Assembly (NCBI RefSeq): GCF_900636535.1
Contig: NZ_LR134289.1
Coordinates: 3,923,001 to 3,987,000 of the forward strand
DNA length: 64,000 nucleotides
Reading direction: 5' to 3'
Source: Chryseobacterium gleum
GTDB lineage: Bacteria > Bacteroidota > Bacteroidia > Flavobacteriales > Weeksellaceae
A program made the position numbers and the translations under genes. The notes under the pieces were generated by a model. That model had not been told where the DNA came from. It did not search any database and was given only the letters and a program-made list of their open reading frames with translations. Of the stretch, positions 45,101 through 53,602 are shown one piece after another (positions within the stretch are counted from its first letter, which is position 1; each line of letters begins with the position of its first letter).

Positions 45101-46527
45101 CTACAGTAGCTTCGTTAGGATTCTTACCGATGGCTATTTCCACCGGAGCAGGAGCAGAAGTACAGAAACCTCTTGCTACAGTAGTGATCGGAGGTTTGGT
45201 AACAGCAACTTTCCTTACGCTATTTGTTTTGCCGATGCTGTACATCATTTTTAACACAAAGATTTTGAAAAGAAAAAAGAATAATACAGGAATGTATACT
45301 GCGATCCTTGTCGTAGGGTTTATGATGCTGGGACAGACCTTCAAAGCACAGTCCAGAACGGTTTCTGTAGAACAGGCAGTAGAGCAGGCTTTGAATAATA
45401 ATCTGACTTTGCAGTCAAAAGACTTAAGCATTAAATCCGCTGAAGCATTAAGACCTACGGCAAAAGAACTTCCTAAGTTAAGTTTTGAAGCTCAGCTTGG
45501 GCAATACAACAGTCCGAAATTTGACCAGTCATTTGCAATCTCACAAAGTATTCCTTTTCCAACACTATTTAAAGCAAGAAAAGACTTAATCAATGAGAAT
45601 ATTAAAAGCAAACAGATTGATAAGGAAATCACAGCGAATGAACTGATAAAACAGGTGCGTACCTACTATTATCAGATTGAATATCTCCAATATAATAAAG
45701 CCGAGCTGACCAGCCTGGCCCAATACTATGAGGAATTTATAAGAATTGCTTCCGTGAGATTCAAAGCAGGCGATATCAAAAAGATTGAAATCAGTACTGC
45801 AGAAACACAAAAAGGAGAAATTGATCTGCTGCTCAGACAAAATGAAGTCTTTCTGAACAATGCGTATAAGAATTTAAAAACCCTTATGAACACTTCAGAA
45901 GATATTGAAGTCCCGTTTAATAAAGACTATATTCCTCTGAAAGCGGAAAGTGTACTCGACAGTACAGTTGTTGCCAACAATCCTGCTGTAAAAGCTTTTT
46001 ATCAGCAAATGGAAATTGCCGAAAAAAACAAAAAAGTTGAAAAATCGCTTGGGCTTCCCGATTTCAGTCTGGGATATACCAATCAATCGTTGATAGGTTT
46101 CCATACCATCAACGGGCAGGAGAATTTTTATAATTCCGGAAAGCGTTTTCAGTCAGCAACAGTAGGAGTAGCGATTCCGTTGACATTTGGAGCTACAAAA
46201 GCAAGAATCCAGGCATTGGAATATGAAAGGCAGGTTGCTGAAACCAATGCTAAAATGCAGCAAAAACAGCTTTCTGCACAATTGGAAAATGCTTTTAGCC
46301 AATATCAGCAGGATATCCAGCAATATGAATATTACACAGGTCAGGCGCTTCCTAACGCTGAAAAAATTGTAAAAGCAGCACAATTAGGATATAAAACAGG
46401 CGAAATTTCCTATGTAGAATATCTTTTTGCCCTGCAGACTGCCACCAATATTCAGTTAAAATACCTGGAATCTATCCAGCAGGTAAACCAATCTGTCGTT
46501 ACTATTAATTCAATCATCAATAAATAA
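42166..46527 (+). CDS. CzcA-type heavy metal RND pump fused to a TolC-like outer-membrane channel
   Basis: A 1453-residue protein starting at GTG 42166. Residues 1 to about 1040 are a complete HME-RND proton/metal antiporter (LPIDAVPDITNNQVQI at the first periplasmic loop, 12 membrane segments). The fourth-segment motif DFGLIVDGAVIIVE (Asp401, Asp407) is that of divalent-cation CzcA-type pumps, not the Cu/Ag type. From about residue 1043 (ATG 45292) a second module begins with its own signal-like MYTAILVVGFMMLGQTFKAQ. It continues as an outer-membrane factor (VSVEQAVEQALNNNLTLQSK ... LFALQTATNIQLKYLESI). No stop separates them. The adaptor gene follows 1 bp later. Likely Zn/Cd/Co/Ni export. 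Confidence 0.93.
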   Translation: MLDKIIKFSIKNKVIIGLMTLVLIIWGTWSATRLPIDAVPDITNNQVQIITVCPTLAGQEVEQLVTFPIEQSIANVPDIQETRSISRFGLSVITVVFKENVDVYFARQLINEQLKNAVEEIPKGVGTPELAPVSTGLGEVYQYILHPKKGSEKKYNAKELRTMQDWIVRRQLNGTPGVAEINSFGGELKQYEVAIDPNRLKAMGTSITEIFTALEKNNQNTGGAYIDKKPNAYFIRGIGLVTSLEDIKNIAVKNETGSVPIFIKDVADVRLGSAVRYGALTYDGKVDAVGGVVMMLKGANSNEVVSNIKAKIPTIQKSLPDDVVIEPFLDRTDLVDRAINTVEKNLIEGALIVIFVLVIFLGNLRAGLIVASAIPLSLLFALGMMNVFGVSANLMSLGAIDFGLIVDGAVIIVEATLHHLGVRKSVRALTQSEMDEEVFLSASKIRSSAAFGEIIILIVYIPILTLAGVEGKMFTPMAKTVGFAILGALILSLTYIPMMSALFLSKKISHKETFSDKMMNRLQKIYQPLLQKAIKVKYIIVSATAVVFLISAFIFKNMGGEFIPQLQEGDFAFHCILPQGSSLSQSIETSMQASRIIKQFDEVKMVVGKTGSAEVPTDPMPPEATDMIVVLKPQSEWKTKKSYNELADEISEKLETIPGVFFEKNQPIQMRFNELMTGIRQDVAVKIFGENLDSLAIYADKVGKVIQTVDGATAPQIERVSGLPQINVQYDRTRIANYGLNIEDVNNAVSTAFAGKAAGQVFENERRFDLVVRLDSLHRTDISDVNNLMITSASGAQIPLSQVANISYKLGPAQISREQGKRRIVIGFNVKDRDVESVVKDIQAKLDKMKLPSGYYFTYGGQFENLQEASKRLMIAVPVSLLLIFMLLYFTFRSFKQAALIFTAIPMSAIGGIFALLLRDMPFSISAGIGFIALFGVAVLNGIVLIGTFNQLEKEGETDILKRVFEGTKTRLRPVLMTATVASLGFLPMAISTGAGAEVQKPLATVVIGGLVTATFLTLFVLPMLYIIFNTKILKRKKNNTGMYTAILVVGFMMLGQTFKAQSRTVSVEQAVEQALNNNLTLQSKDLSIKSAEALRPTAKELPKLSFEAQLGQYNSPKFDQSFAISQSIPFPTLFKARKDLINENIKSKQIDKEITANELIKQVRTYYYQIEYLQYNKAELTSLAQYYEEFIRIASVRFKAGDIKKIEISTAETQKGEIDLLLRQNEVFLNNAYKNLKTLMNTSEDIEVPFNKDYIPLKAESVLDSTVVANNPAVKAFYQQMEIAEKNKKVEKSLGLPDFSLGYTNQSLIGFHTINGQENFYNSGKRFQSATVGVAIPLTFGATKARIQALEYERQVAETNAKMQQKQLSAQLENAFSQYQQDIQQYEYYTGQALPNAEKIVKAAQLGYKTGEISYVEYLFALQTATNIQLKYLESIQQVNQSVVTINSIINK

Positions 46528-46528
46528 C

Positions 46529-47758
46529 ATGAAACTAAAACACAATATCATATATCTTGCAGTCACGGCCCTGTCGATCATAAGCTGCGGAAAACAGGAA
46601 AAAGAAACGGAAAATGCTGATGTAAAAACTGAGCAGTCCGAAAAAGGCCATGACGAAGAGCCCCAAAACATAGCTTCTCTTACAGAAGAACAAATGAAAT
46701 CTGTAGGAGTTGCTTTGGGAACTGTAGAAATGAAAGAACTTACTTCTACGATAAAAGCAAATGGTTTGCTGAGTGTACCCAACAGCAATAAGGCTACCAT
46801 CACATCTCTTTATGGTGGAATTATTAAAACCATAAATATTCAGGTAGGAAGTATTGTAAAAAAAGGGCAGGTAATTGCTACTATTGCTAACCCGGAATAC
46901 ATCCAGCTTCAGGAGGATTATCTTACCACCAACAGCAGAATTACCTATGCAGAGCAGGAATACAGAAGACAGAGAGAACTTTTTGATAATGATGCAGGGG
47001 CGAAGAAAAACCTTCAGAGTGCCGATGCAGAACTTAAAACATTAAGAACAAAAAGAGCTTCTCTTTTGAAACAGCTTCAGATGATGGGAATAAGCCCGGG
47101 AAAAGTCAGCAATGGCAATATGAAATCCGGTCTTGTGATCACAGCACCTATCAGTGGAACAATCAGCAGTATTACTGCACAGATAGGAAGCTATGTTGAT
47201 ATTTCTTCTCCGGTGGCAACAGTCATTGATAACGGTTCTATTCATCTTGATCTTCAGGTATTTGAAAAAGACCTTCCTAAAATGAGGGTAGGGCAGATTG
47301 TTCATTTTAAACTGACCAACAATCCGGAAACTGAATATGATGCAAAAATTTACAGCATAGGATCTTCTTTTGAGAACGAAAGTAAAACCATTTCTATGCA
47401 TTGCGAAGTGATTGGAAACAAATCCGGACTGATCGATGGAATGAATATTACGGGAATTGTAAGCCTTGATAAAAGTACAACACCAGCCGTCCCTACAGAA
47501 GCCATTGTAGAAGCAGACGGGAAGTATTATGTGTTTATTCAGACTGATAAAAAAGTAGAAGAAGAACATGAGGAAAAAGGAAAACCACATCCGAAAACCT
47601 TAAACTTTGAAAAAATAGAAATAGTAAAAGGAACAACGGATATGGGATATACTGCGATAACTCCAGTGGGAAATATTCCTGACAATGCAAAAATTGTAGT
47701 GAAAGGAGCCTTTTTTGTGAACGCAAAACTGGTAAATTCCGGGGAGCACGAACATTAA
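46529..47758 (+). CDS. Heavy metal RND efflux periplasmic adaptor (CzcB/CusB family)
   Basis: A 409-residue membrane fusion protein, lipid-anchored by the lipobox LSIISC (Cys near 20). A Glu/Lys/His-rich linker (EKGHDEEPQN) could bind metal. The hallmark biotinyl-lipoyl halves are SLYGGIIKTINIQVGSIVKKGQVIATI and SGLVITAPISGTISSITAQIGSYV, separated by a helical hairpin (QLQEDYLTTNSRITYAEQEYRR). A C-terminal His/Glu patch (EEEHEEKGKPHPK) and the last residues EHEH add possible metal ligands. It links the inner-membrane pump and the fused channel module in one transcript. Confidence 0.94.
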   Translation: MKLKHNIIYLAVTALSIISCGKQEKETENADVKTEQSEKGHDEEPQNIASLTEEQMKSVGVALGTVEMKELTSTIKANGLLSVPNSNKATITSLYGGIIKTINIQVGSIVKKGQVIATIANPEYIQLQEDYLTTNSRITYAEQEYRRQRELFDNDAGAKKNLQSADAELKTLRTKRASLLKQLQMMGISPGKVSNGNMKSGLVITAPISGTISSITAQIGSYVDISSPVATVIDNGSIHLDLQVFEKDLPKMRVGQIVHFKLTNNPETEYDAKIYSIGSSFENESKTISMHCEVIGNKSGLIDGMNITGIVSLDKSTTPAVPTEAIVEADGKYYVFIQTDKKVEEEHEEKGKPHPKTLNFEKIEIVKGTTDMGYTAITPVGNIPDNAKIVVKGAFFVNAKLVNSGEHEH

Positions 47759-47881
47759 TGAAAGCAGCCGGAACCCGTAAAATGTCGATTTTTATCCTTA
47801 CATTAGAGCTGTTTACGGAATTTAAAAACGGCAGGAAAAAGTAAAGAGTATCTCACCGAATTTTTAATAAATGACCTGATT

Positions 47882-48763
47882 ATGTTACTAAACAAAAAAA
47901 TATCAGTCTGGTATTTCATCCGTGAAATAAAAACCCAAATTCTGCTGATCGGAATATTTGCTATAGCCATTGGTCTTTTGGACGAATTGCCATGGTTCCG
48001 CAAAATCTCACTGCCTTTGAATATTCCGGCATTATTGGGAACAGCGGTATCATTGCTGCTGGCGTTCCGTACTTCCCAGTCCTATGAAAGATGGTGGGAA
48101 GCCAGAACAGTCTGGGGAGCTATTGTAAATGATTCCCGAACTTTTGTAAGACTGATTATCCAGTTTATGCCGGCAGGTAATGATAAAATAATCAAAGAAT
48201 TCGCAGAAAGACAGATCATCTGGAACTATGCTCTTGGAGAATCTCTGAGAAAACTACCATTTTCTGAAAAAGTTCAGCAATATCTGGATAAACATCAGAT
48301 CAAAGCTGTCAATATTCCCAATGCAATTCTGGACGAACACTCCAGACAACTGAAAGAAATTGCAGCTTCGAAAGGATTAACGGATTTTCAGCAGATGCAG
48401 CTGAATGATATCCTCACAAGACTCTGCGACAGTATGGGAAAATGTGAAAGATTGAAGAATACAGTTTTTCCACGTTCTTACAGTGTTTTAGTACATATTC
48501 TGATCTATGTTTTTGCGGCCATCCTTCCGTTTGGACTTGATGATTCACAGCTGTTGGTAGAAATTGCAGTGACTTTTCTGGTTCCGGTGACTTTCATTGC
48601 GATTGAAAAAACATCCATCATTATGCAGGATCCTTTTGAGAATGGTCCTGTAGATACTCCGATGACTTCTCTGGCGCAAACTATAGAAATCAATATCAGA
48701 CAGATGATGGGAGAGCAGAATGTTCCGCCCAAAAAAGAGAATACATCTTATTATGAAATGTAA
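47882..48763 (+). CDS. Bestrophin-like channel protein
   Basis: A 293-residue membrane protein of the bestrophin/UPF0187 family, ion channels conducting anions or, in bacteria, cations. Family blocks are SLPLNIPALLGTAVSLLLAFRTSQSYERWWEARTVWG (about residues 40-77) and PFGLDDSQLLVEIAVTFLV near the end, with the C-terminal NDxPM-like MTSLAQTIEINIRQMMGE. It lies 123 bp after the RND adaptor and 15 bp before the CDF exporter gene. A role in ion balance during metal stress is inferred from context. Confidence 0.93.
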   Translation: MLLNKKISVWYFIREIKTQILLIGIFAIAIGLLDELPWFRKISLPLNIPALLGTAVSLLLAFRTSQSYERWWEARTVWGAIVNDSRTFVRLIIQFMPAGNDKIIKEFAERQIIWNYALGESLRKLPFSEKVQQYLDKHQIKAVNIPNAILDEHSRQLKEIAASKGLTDFQQMQLNDILTRLCDSMGKCERLKNTVFPRSYSVLVHILIYVFAAILPFGLDDSQLLVEIAVTFLVPVTFIAIEKTSIIMQDPFENGPVDTPMTSLAQTIEINIRQMMGEQNVPPKKENTSYYEM

Positions 48764-48778
48764 ATAACCATACACCCT

Positions 48779-49675
48779 ATGGAAAATATACCAACACAAA
48801 CAGTTTCTGCAGGGAGCCGGCATAAAAAGAACCTGCTCATTGTACTCTGCCTTAGCGGAACTTATCTCATTGCTGAGGTAATAGGAGGAATAGTAACCAA
48901 CAGTCTTGCGCTGCTGGCCGATGCAGCTCATATGCTGACCGATGTGGTAGGATTATTGTTGGCATTTATAGCCATTAAAATAGGAGAAAGAAAAGCAGAT
49001 CCTTCCAAAACATATGGATATTACCGTACAGAAATATTGGCAGCAGTAATCAATGCTGTTGTATTGCTGGGAATTTCAGTCTATGTTTTATTTGAAGCTT
49101 ATCAGCGGTTTCAGAATCCGCCTGAAGTACAAAGTAAATCAATGCTGATTGTAGCAGGAATTGGGTTGATTGTCAATATCGTCGGAATGGTAATCCTGAG
49201 AAAAGATTCAGAAAGCAGTCTTAATATGAAAGGTGCTTATTTTGAAGTCCTTTCAGATATGCTTACTTCTGTAGGAGTAATGATTGCCGGAATAATTATG
49301 CTGACAACCGGCTGGTACTATGCTGATCCTTTAATTTCAGCTGCCATCGGACTACTGATCTTCCCGAGAACATGGAGACTCCTGAAAGAAGCCATTAATG
49401 TTCTGCTGGAAGGAACTCCAAAAGATGTTGATATCCATGAACTTCGTGAATCATTGGAGAAAACTCCTGGTGTGAAAGATGTTCATGATCTGCATGTATG
49501 GTCGCTAACATCCAGTGTGAATGCGATGAGCGTACATGTTGTAAAAGAGAACGGATATTCACAGAATCAGTTATTAAAAATATTGAAGGATACTACTGTG
49601 AATAATTTTAAAATAAGTCATACCACTTTTCAGATAGAAGAAGAAGGCTATGAAGAAAATGAAGTCCATCTGTAA
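48779..49675 (+). CDS. Cation diffusion facilitator (CzcD/ZitB-type)
   Basis: A 298-residue inner-membrane antiporter exporting Zn2+ and related divalent metals. The His/Asp zinc site is in LLADAAHMLTDVVGLLLAF (helix 2) and the partner helix contains GAYFEVLSDMLTSVGVMIAG. The conserved YGYYRTEILAAVINAV and the C-terminal cytoplasmic metal-binding ferredoxin-like domain (KDVDIHELRESLEKTPGVKDVHDLHVWSL) are present. It is 15 bp after the bestrophin gene and 17 bp before the Fur-family regulator. Confidence 0.95.
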   Translation: MENIPTQTVSAGSRHKKNLLIVLCLSGTYLIAEVIGGIVTNSLALLADAAHMLTDVVGLLLAFIAIKIGERKADPSKTYGYYRTEILAAVINAVVLLGISVYVLFEAYQRFQNPPEVQSKSMLIVAGIGLIVNIVGMVILRKDSESSLNMKGAYFEVLSDMLTSVGVMIAGIIMLTTGWYYADPLISAAIGLLIFPRTWRLLKEAINVLLEGTPKDVDIHELRESLEKTPGVKDVHDLHVWSLTSSVNAMSVHVVKENGYSQNQLLKILKDTTVNNFKISHTTFQIEEEGYEENEVHL

Positions 49676-49692
49676 CCATTTAAAAGAGTATA

Positions 49693-50112
49693 ATGAAAAA
49701 AGATATAGAACACAAACTCATTGATAAAAATACCAAACCTACCAGTATGAGGATTCTGGTATATGATTTCTTAAGTTCTCAGGAAGCGGCTCTATCCCTT
49801 TCTGAAATAGAAAATCATTTTGACAATGCTGACCGAATTACCATTTACAGAACATTGAAAACCTTTGAAGAAAAAGGAATTGTTCACAGCATTCAGGAAA
49901 ATACCACTACGAAATACAAACTGTGTGAAGATGATTGCGATGAAAAAACACATAAAGACTGGCATCTGCATTTCTACTGTAAGATTTGCAAGCAAACCAC
50001 CTGCAAAGAAGATATTTCCTTTCCTGAAAACATACAGACCAATTTCAGGATTGACGAAATAAGGCTGTTTGCCAAAGGAATCTGTGAAAACTGTCTTGAA
50101 AGTTTGCAATAG
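49693..50112 (+). CDS. Fur-family metalloregulator (Zur-like)
   Basis: A 139-residue DNA-binding repressor. The winged helix covers the first 85 residues (TSMRILVYDFLSSQEAALSLSEIE, DRITIYRTLKTFEEKGIVHSI). The metal core has WHLHFYCKICKQTTCKE and a C-terminal ICENC pair, giving two Cys-x2-Cys structural zinc sites. Lying between the CDF exporter and the P-type ATPase in one operon, it probably senses zinc or another divalent metal and controls these genes. Zur, PerR and Fur cannot be told apart from sequence alone; context favours a zinc-related role. Confidence 0.9.
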   Translation: MKKDIEHKLIDKNTKPTSMRILVYDFLSSQEAALSLSEIENHFDNADRITIYRTLKTFEEKGIVHSIQENTTTKYKLCEDDCDEKTHKDWHLHFYCKICKQTTCKEDISFPENIQTNFRIDEIRLFAKGICENCLESLQ

Positions 50113-50156
50113 CATTGCATCATTCTCATCTTTACATTTGTATAAAAATATCAGTT

Positions 50157-52139
50157 ATGGAAAAATGCTGTAGTACAACCCCGGAAAAACCCGATACAAA
50201 AGGGCACAAACATGACCATGAAGAAGGAGACGGACATGACCACGATGGCCATGATCACTCTCATGATTCAGGAGATCAAACGGTCTTTCAGATGTTTCTT
50301 CCGGCTATTATATCCTTTGTGATCTTATTATTGGGAATTGCCTTTGATAACTATATAAAACCAGCATGGTTTACAGGCTGGGTGCGTTTGGTCTGGTATC
50401 TGGCGGCTTACATTCCCGTAGGGTTTCCGGTATTGAAAGATGCTTATAAAAGTATCATTAAGGGAGATGTATTCTCAGAATTCTTTCTGATGAGTATTGC
50501 AACCATTGGTGCTTTTGCCATCAGAGAATATCCTGAAGGAGTAGCGGTGATGCTGTTTTATGCGGTAGGAGAAGTATTCCAGTCTATGGCAGTCACCAGA
50601 GCCAAAGGAAACATAAAGGCATTATTGGACCAGCGTCCTGATGAGGTAACGGTAATGGAAAACAACCAGCCAAAGACCATAAAGGCTAAAGAAGCTAAAA
50701 TTGGAGACATTATACAGCTGAAACCAGGTGAGAAGCTGGCATTGGATGGCGAATTGCTGTCAGATTCGGCTTCATTTAACACTGCAGCTTTAACGGGAGA
50801 AAGTAAACCCGACACCAAAAATAAAGGAGAAGTAGTTCTTGCCGGGATGATTAACATGAACAGTATTGCTCTGGTAAAAGTTAATACAGCCTACGAAGAC
50901 AGCAAACTGAGTAAAATTCTCGAACTCGTTCAGAATGCTACAGCGCAGAAAGCACCGACAGAATTGTTCATCAGGAAATTTGCCAAAGTATATACTCCTA
51001 TTGTGGTATTTCTTGCCATAGGAATCTGCTTATTGCCGTACTTCTTTGTGAACGATTATCAGTTCAGAGACTGGCTGTACAGAGCATTGATTTTCCTTGT
51101 GATTTCTTGTCCTTGTGCGCTTGTGATCTCAATTCCGTTAGGATATTTCGGAGGAATTGGGGCAGCCAGCCGAAACGGGATCTTATTTAAAGGAAGTAAT
51201 TTCCTGGACAGCATTGCAGAAATTCAGAATGTAGTGATGGATAAAACAGGAACGATGACAGAAGGAGTGTTCAAAGTTCAGGAAGTAAGCATAAGCCCTG
51301 AATTTAATAAAGAAGAAATCCTCCAGATGGTAAATGTCCTTGAAAGTAAAAGTACACACCCGGTTGCAACGGCCATTCATAATTTTGTAGGAGATATCAA
51401 TCATTCTATTCCTCTGGAAAATGTTGAAGAAATTGCCGGTCACGGACTGAAAGCAACCATTAACGGTAAAGAACTTCTGGTAGGGAATTTTAAGCTGATG
51501 GATAAATTCAATATCAGTTATGATCTCAACCATACCAATATTGTCTACACGCTAATTGCGGTAGCATATGATAAAAAATTTGCAGGCTATATCACGATTG
51601 CAGACAGTATAAAAGAAGATGCCAAAGAAACTGTAGACAAGCTGCATAAAATGAATGTTAAGGCAACAATGCTGAGCGGTGACAAAGGTACTGTTGTGAA
51701 ATATGTAGCAGAACAGCTGAGTATTGATAACGCTTTTGGCGATCTGCTGCCTGAAGATAAAGTCAATAAGGTTAAAGAAATCAAAGCTAAAAACCAAACC
51801 GTAGCTTTCGTAGGAGATGGAGTAAATGATGCTCCGGTAGTTGCTTTAAGTGATGTAGGAATTGCAATGGGAGGATTGGGAAGTGATGCCACTATTGAAA
51901 CAGCAGACGTCGTCATTCAGGATGATAAGCCGAGTAAAATTCCAATGGCAATCAATATCGGGAAACAAACAAAAAAGATAGTTTGGCAGAATATTATTCT
52001 TGCCTTTGCGGTAAAAGCAGTTGTTCTTGTTCTTGGAGCCGGAGGGCTGGCAACCATGTGGGAAGCTGTTTTTGCAGATGTAGGAGTAGCGCTGCTTGCC
52101 ATTTTAAATGCGGTAAGGATTCAGAGAATGAAATTTTAA
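50157..52139 (+). CDS. P1B-type heavy metal ATPase (Zn/Cd exporting, ZntA-like)
   Basis: A 660-residue inner-membrane pump. I prefer ATG 50157 (MEKCCSTTPEK) over the in-frame TTG at 50115, which would add 14 residues. The N-terminus lacks a typical HMA domain and instead has a Cys pair and a His/Asp-rich stretch (HKHDHEEGDGHDHDGHDHSH). Catalytic features are ALTGESKPD (actuator), ISCPCALVIS (transport site), MDKTGTMTEG (phosphorylation), STHPVATAI and VGDGVNDAPVVALSDVGIAMG. The Lys in AVKAVVLVLG and Asp in FADVGVALL near the C-terminus fit the P1B-2 Zn/Cd/Pb subtype. It ends the efflux island. Confidence 0.93.
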   Translation: MEKCCSTTPEKPDTKGHKHDHEEGDGHDHDGHDHSHDSGDQTVFQMFLPAIISFVILLLGIAFDNYIKPAWFTGWVRLVWYLAAYIPVGFPVLKDAYKSIIKGDVFSEFFLMSIATIGAFAIREYPEGVAVMLFYAVGEVFQSMAVTRAKGNIKALLDQRPDEVTVMENNQPKTIKAKEAKIGDIIQLKPGEKLALDGELLSDSASFNTAALTGESKPDTKNKGEVVLAGMINMNSIALVKVNTAYEDSKLSKILELVQNATAQKAPTELFIRKFAKVYTPIVVFLAIGICLLPYFFVNDYQFRDWLYRALIFLVISCPCALVISIPLGYFGGIGAASRNGILFKGSNFLDSIAEIQNVVMDKTGTMTEGVFKVQEVSISPEFNKEEILQMVNVLESKSTHPVATAIHNFVGDINHSIPLENVEEIAGHGLKATINGKELLVGNFKLMDKFNISYDLNHTNIVYTLIAVAYDKKFAGYITIADSIKEDAKETVDKLHKMNVKATMLSGDKGTVVKYVAEQLSIDNAFGDLLPEDKVNKVKEIKAKNQTVAFVGDGVNDAPVVALSDVGIAMGGLGSDATIETADVVIQDDKPSKIPMAINIGKQTKKIVWQNIILAFAVKAVVLVLGAGGLATMWEAVFADVGVALLAILNAVRIQRMKF

Positions 52140-52735
52140 GAAGCAAATAATAAACACAACTCAATTATATTTAATAAAGCTTTGCTGAATTTTCAGCAGG
52201 GCTTTGTTTTTAATTACATATCATGTCAGCCATTCCGTATAAATCTGTATTATGCAGTTGAGACTCCTACGGATTGACAAAGGGACAGCCTTTACTTTCT
52301 GTATAAACTATATGATTAAACTATATGGCTGACAATTGCAGCTATTACAAAAATAATACACACAGCTTGTCATTTCGTAGGAATCTCTACAAAGAGAAAT
52401 CAAACGAGTATTCAATTTTATCGGAGATAAAATCTTTGTGCCTTAAAACAGTAAACATTGAAAAAACTTGCGTCTTTGCGTCTACCCAACAAAACATAAA
52501 AAAAGCTCTGCCAAAAACATCAGCAAAGCTTTTATCAACAAGATTAAATTGTATATAAAGAACTAAATTTTTATTTAGGTCTAAAGTCTTACTCAAAGTT
52601 CGGAATAATATAATACCGGTGACAGGCACAGTTTTGTTATTTTTATAGGTAACAGTAGATAACCATAATGACATTCATCATAAATCTGTTATAAAACAAT
52701 TTTGAAGTAGTATATTTGTAACAGAGAATACATCA
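52140..52735. other. Long gene-free stretch after the P-type ATPase
   Basis: 596 bp with no credible gene; short open frames on both strands lack features. It starts with a terminator (52176-52205). The stretch CTTTGTGCCTTAAAAC ... TTGCGTCTTTGCGTCTAC (about 52433-52483) looks like dispersed intergenic sequence; a similar GTGTCTTTGTGTTAC lies at 53275-53289. The AAAGCT ... AGCTTT pair around 52501-52531 could form a weak hairpin. TATATTTG at 52711-52718 is a -7-like element for the next gene. Confidence 0.45.
52176..52210 (+). terminator. Terminator after the metal efflux island
   Basis: AAAGC (52176-52180) with GCTTT (52201-52205) and GCTGAA (52184-52189) with TTCAGC (52192-52197) form a two-part stem, followed by GTTTTT. 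Confidence 0.75.
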
Positions 52736-53098
52736 TTGAGGATAATACTTTCCATATTCATCATTTTTACCATTGCATTACGTCCTGTTTTGCCACTGGT
52801 AAACTATGCCGTGAACTATGATTATATTGTTAAAAACCTTTGTGAGAACAGAAATGTACCGCAATCAACCTGTAACGGGAAATGCTATGTGGAAAAAGAA
52901 CTGGCCAAAACAGAAAAACAGTCCAATAGCTCTCAAACCATAAAGATTGCAGGGCTAGATGTCTTTATCTCTCATGATATTCTTTCATTTTCCACACAGC
53001 TGAACTCAGAATTAGTGACAGAGGTTCCGGATTCAAGCTACTTTAATTCTCATTCTTCAGAATATTTTTCAAGGATATTTCATCCTCCTTTAGCTTAA
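52736..53098 (+). CDS. Small CNGKCY-motif membrane-anchored protein (copy 1)
   Basis: A 120-residue protein of unknown function starting at TTG 52736; no in-frame ATG fits. The first 25 residues form a signal or anchor (IILSIFIIFTIALRPVLPL). Then comes the shared core NYAVNYDYIVKNLCENRN ... CNGKCYVEKELAKT (about residues 24-62), with three cysteines. The C-terminus is variable and ends in FSRIFHPPLA. A clear paralogue lies at 55126-55494, the two flanking the YHS, SCO and SOD genes. The three-Cys core suggests metal or disulfide chemistry in the periplasm; I know of no characterised member. Confidence 0.82.
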   Translation: MRIILSIFIIFTIALRPVLPLVNYAVNYDYIVKNLCENRNVPQSTCNGKCYVEKELAKTEKQSNSSQTIKIAGLDVFISHDILSFSTQLNSELVTEVPDSSYFNSHSSEYFSRIFHPPLA

Positions 53099-53326
53099 TT
53101 TTATTTTAAACTATATTTTTAGTTTATTGGTTGAAGTTTTCATAAACATCCACCAATACATCATAAAAGGCACGCCGCATGTCTACAATAACAATTGCAA
53201 GCTGTACAGAATACATAGTTCTTTTTAAGAAGTTCTGTGTTTTTCAGACTTAACCATTTCGTAAGTTTAAGCTCGTGTCTTTGTGTTACAAATTTTTAAC
53301 ATTATAAATTTCAATTTAAGATTAAA

Positions 53327-53602
53327 ATGAAATCTCTCATTATTTCGGCTGCTGTGCTGTCGATCTCATTACTGTCATGTGCGAAAGAAACGCCTAAGGT
53401 AAAGCATGCAAGCCACATGGACTCCTCAGGGAAGAAAATAGAAAATGTACAGGTAGTGAACGAAGAAGATCCTATCTGCCACATGAAAACTGCCGGATCT
53501 CTTAAAGATACTGCGGTATATAAAAATAAAACGTACGGTTTTTGCAGTGTGTACTGCAAAGGTGAATTTAAAAAAAGTCCTGAGAAATATGCCCAAAAAT
53601 AA
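53327..53602 (+). CDS. YHS-domain lipoprotein
   Basis: A 91-residue lipoprotein (lipobox SISLLSC, Cys near 18). The mature part has a His/Met-rich segment (KHASHMDSSGKK) and a YHS-like domain: DPICHMKTA near residue 49 and KTYGFCSVYCKGEFKKSPEKY at the C-terminus. The three cysteines plus His fit the heavy-metal YHS/TRASH pattern seen in copper-handling proteins. Its stop overlaps the start of the SCO gene by 14 bp, implying coupled translation. Function: probably periplasmic copper binding or delivery; inferred. Confidence 0.88.
   Translation: MKSLIISAAVLSISLLSCAKETPKVKHASHMDSSGKKIENVQVVNEEDPICHMKTAGSLKDTAVYKNKTYGFCSVYCKGEFKKSPEKYAQK

Noticed and set aside
42166..45290. Naming the RND pump CusA (Cu/Ag efflux)
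   Set aside because: The DFGLIVDGAVIIVE motif is of the divalent-cation CzcA type; copper context is limited to the next block.
44739..45431. 230-residue minus-strand open frame
   Set aside because: It is antisense to the RND-TolC fusion gene, has no signal, motif or promoter, and reflects codon bias.
47042..47590. 182-residue minus-strand open frame
   Set aside because: Antisense to the RND adaptor gene, rich in Phe, Cys and His without pattern; a shadow.
52325..52674. Short open frames on both strands (77 and 95 residues) in the long intergenic region
   Set aside because: No homology pattern, no signal peptide and overlap with repeat-like DNA; treated as non-coding.
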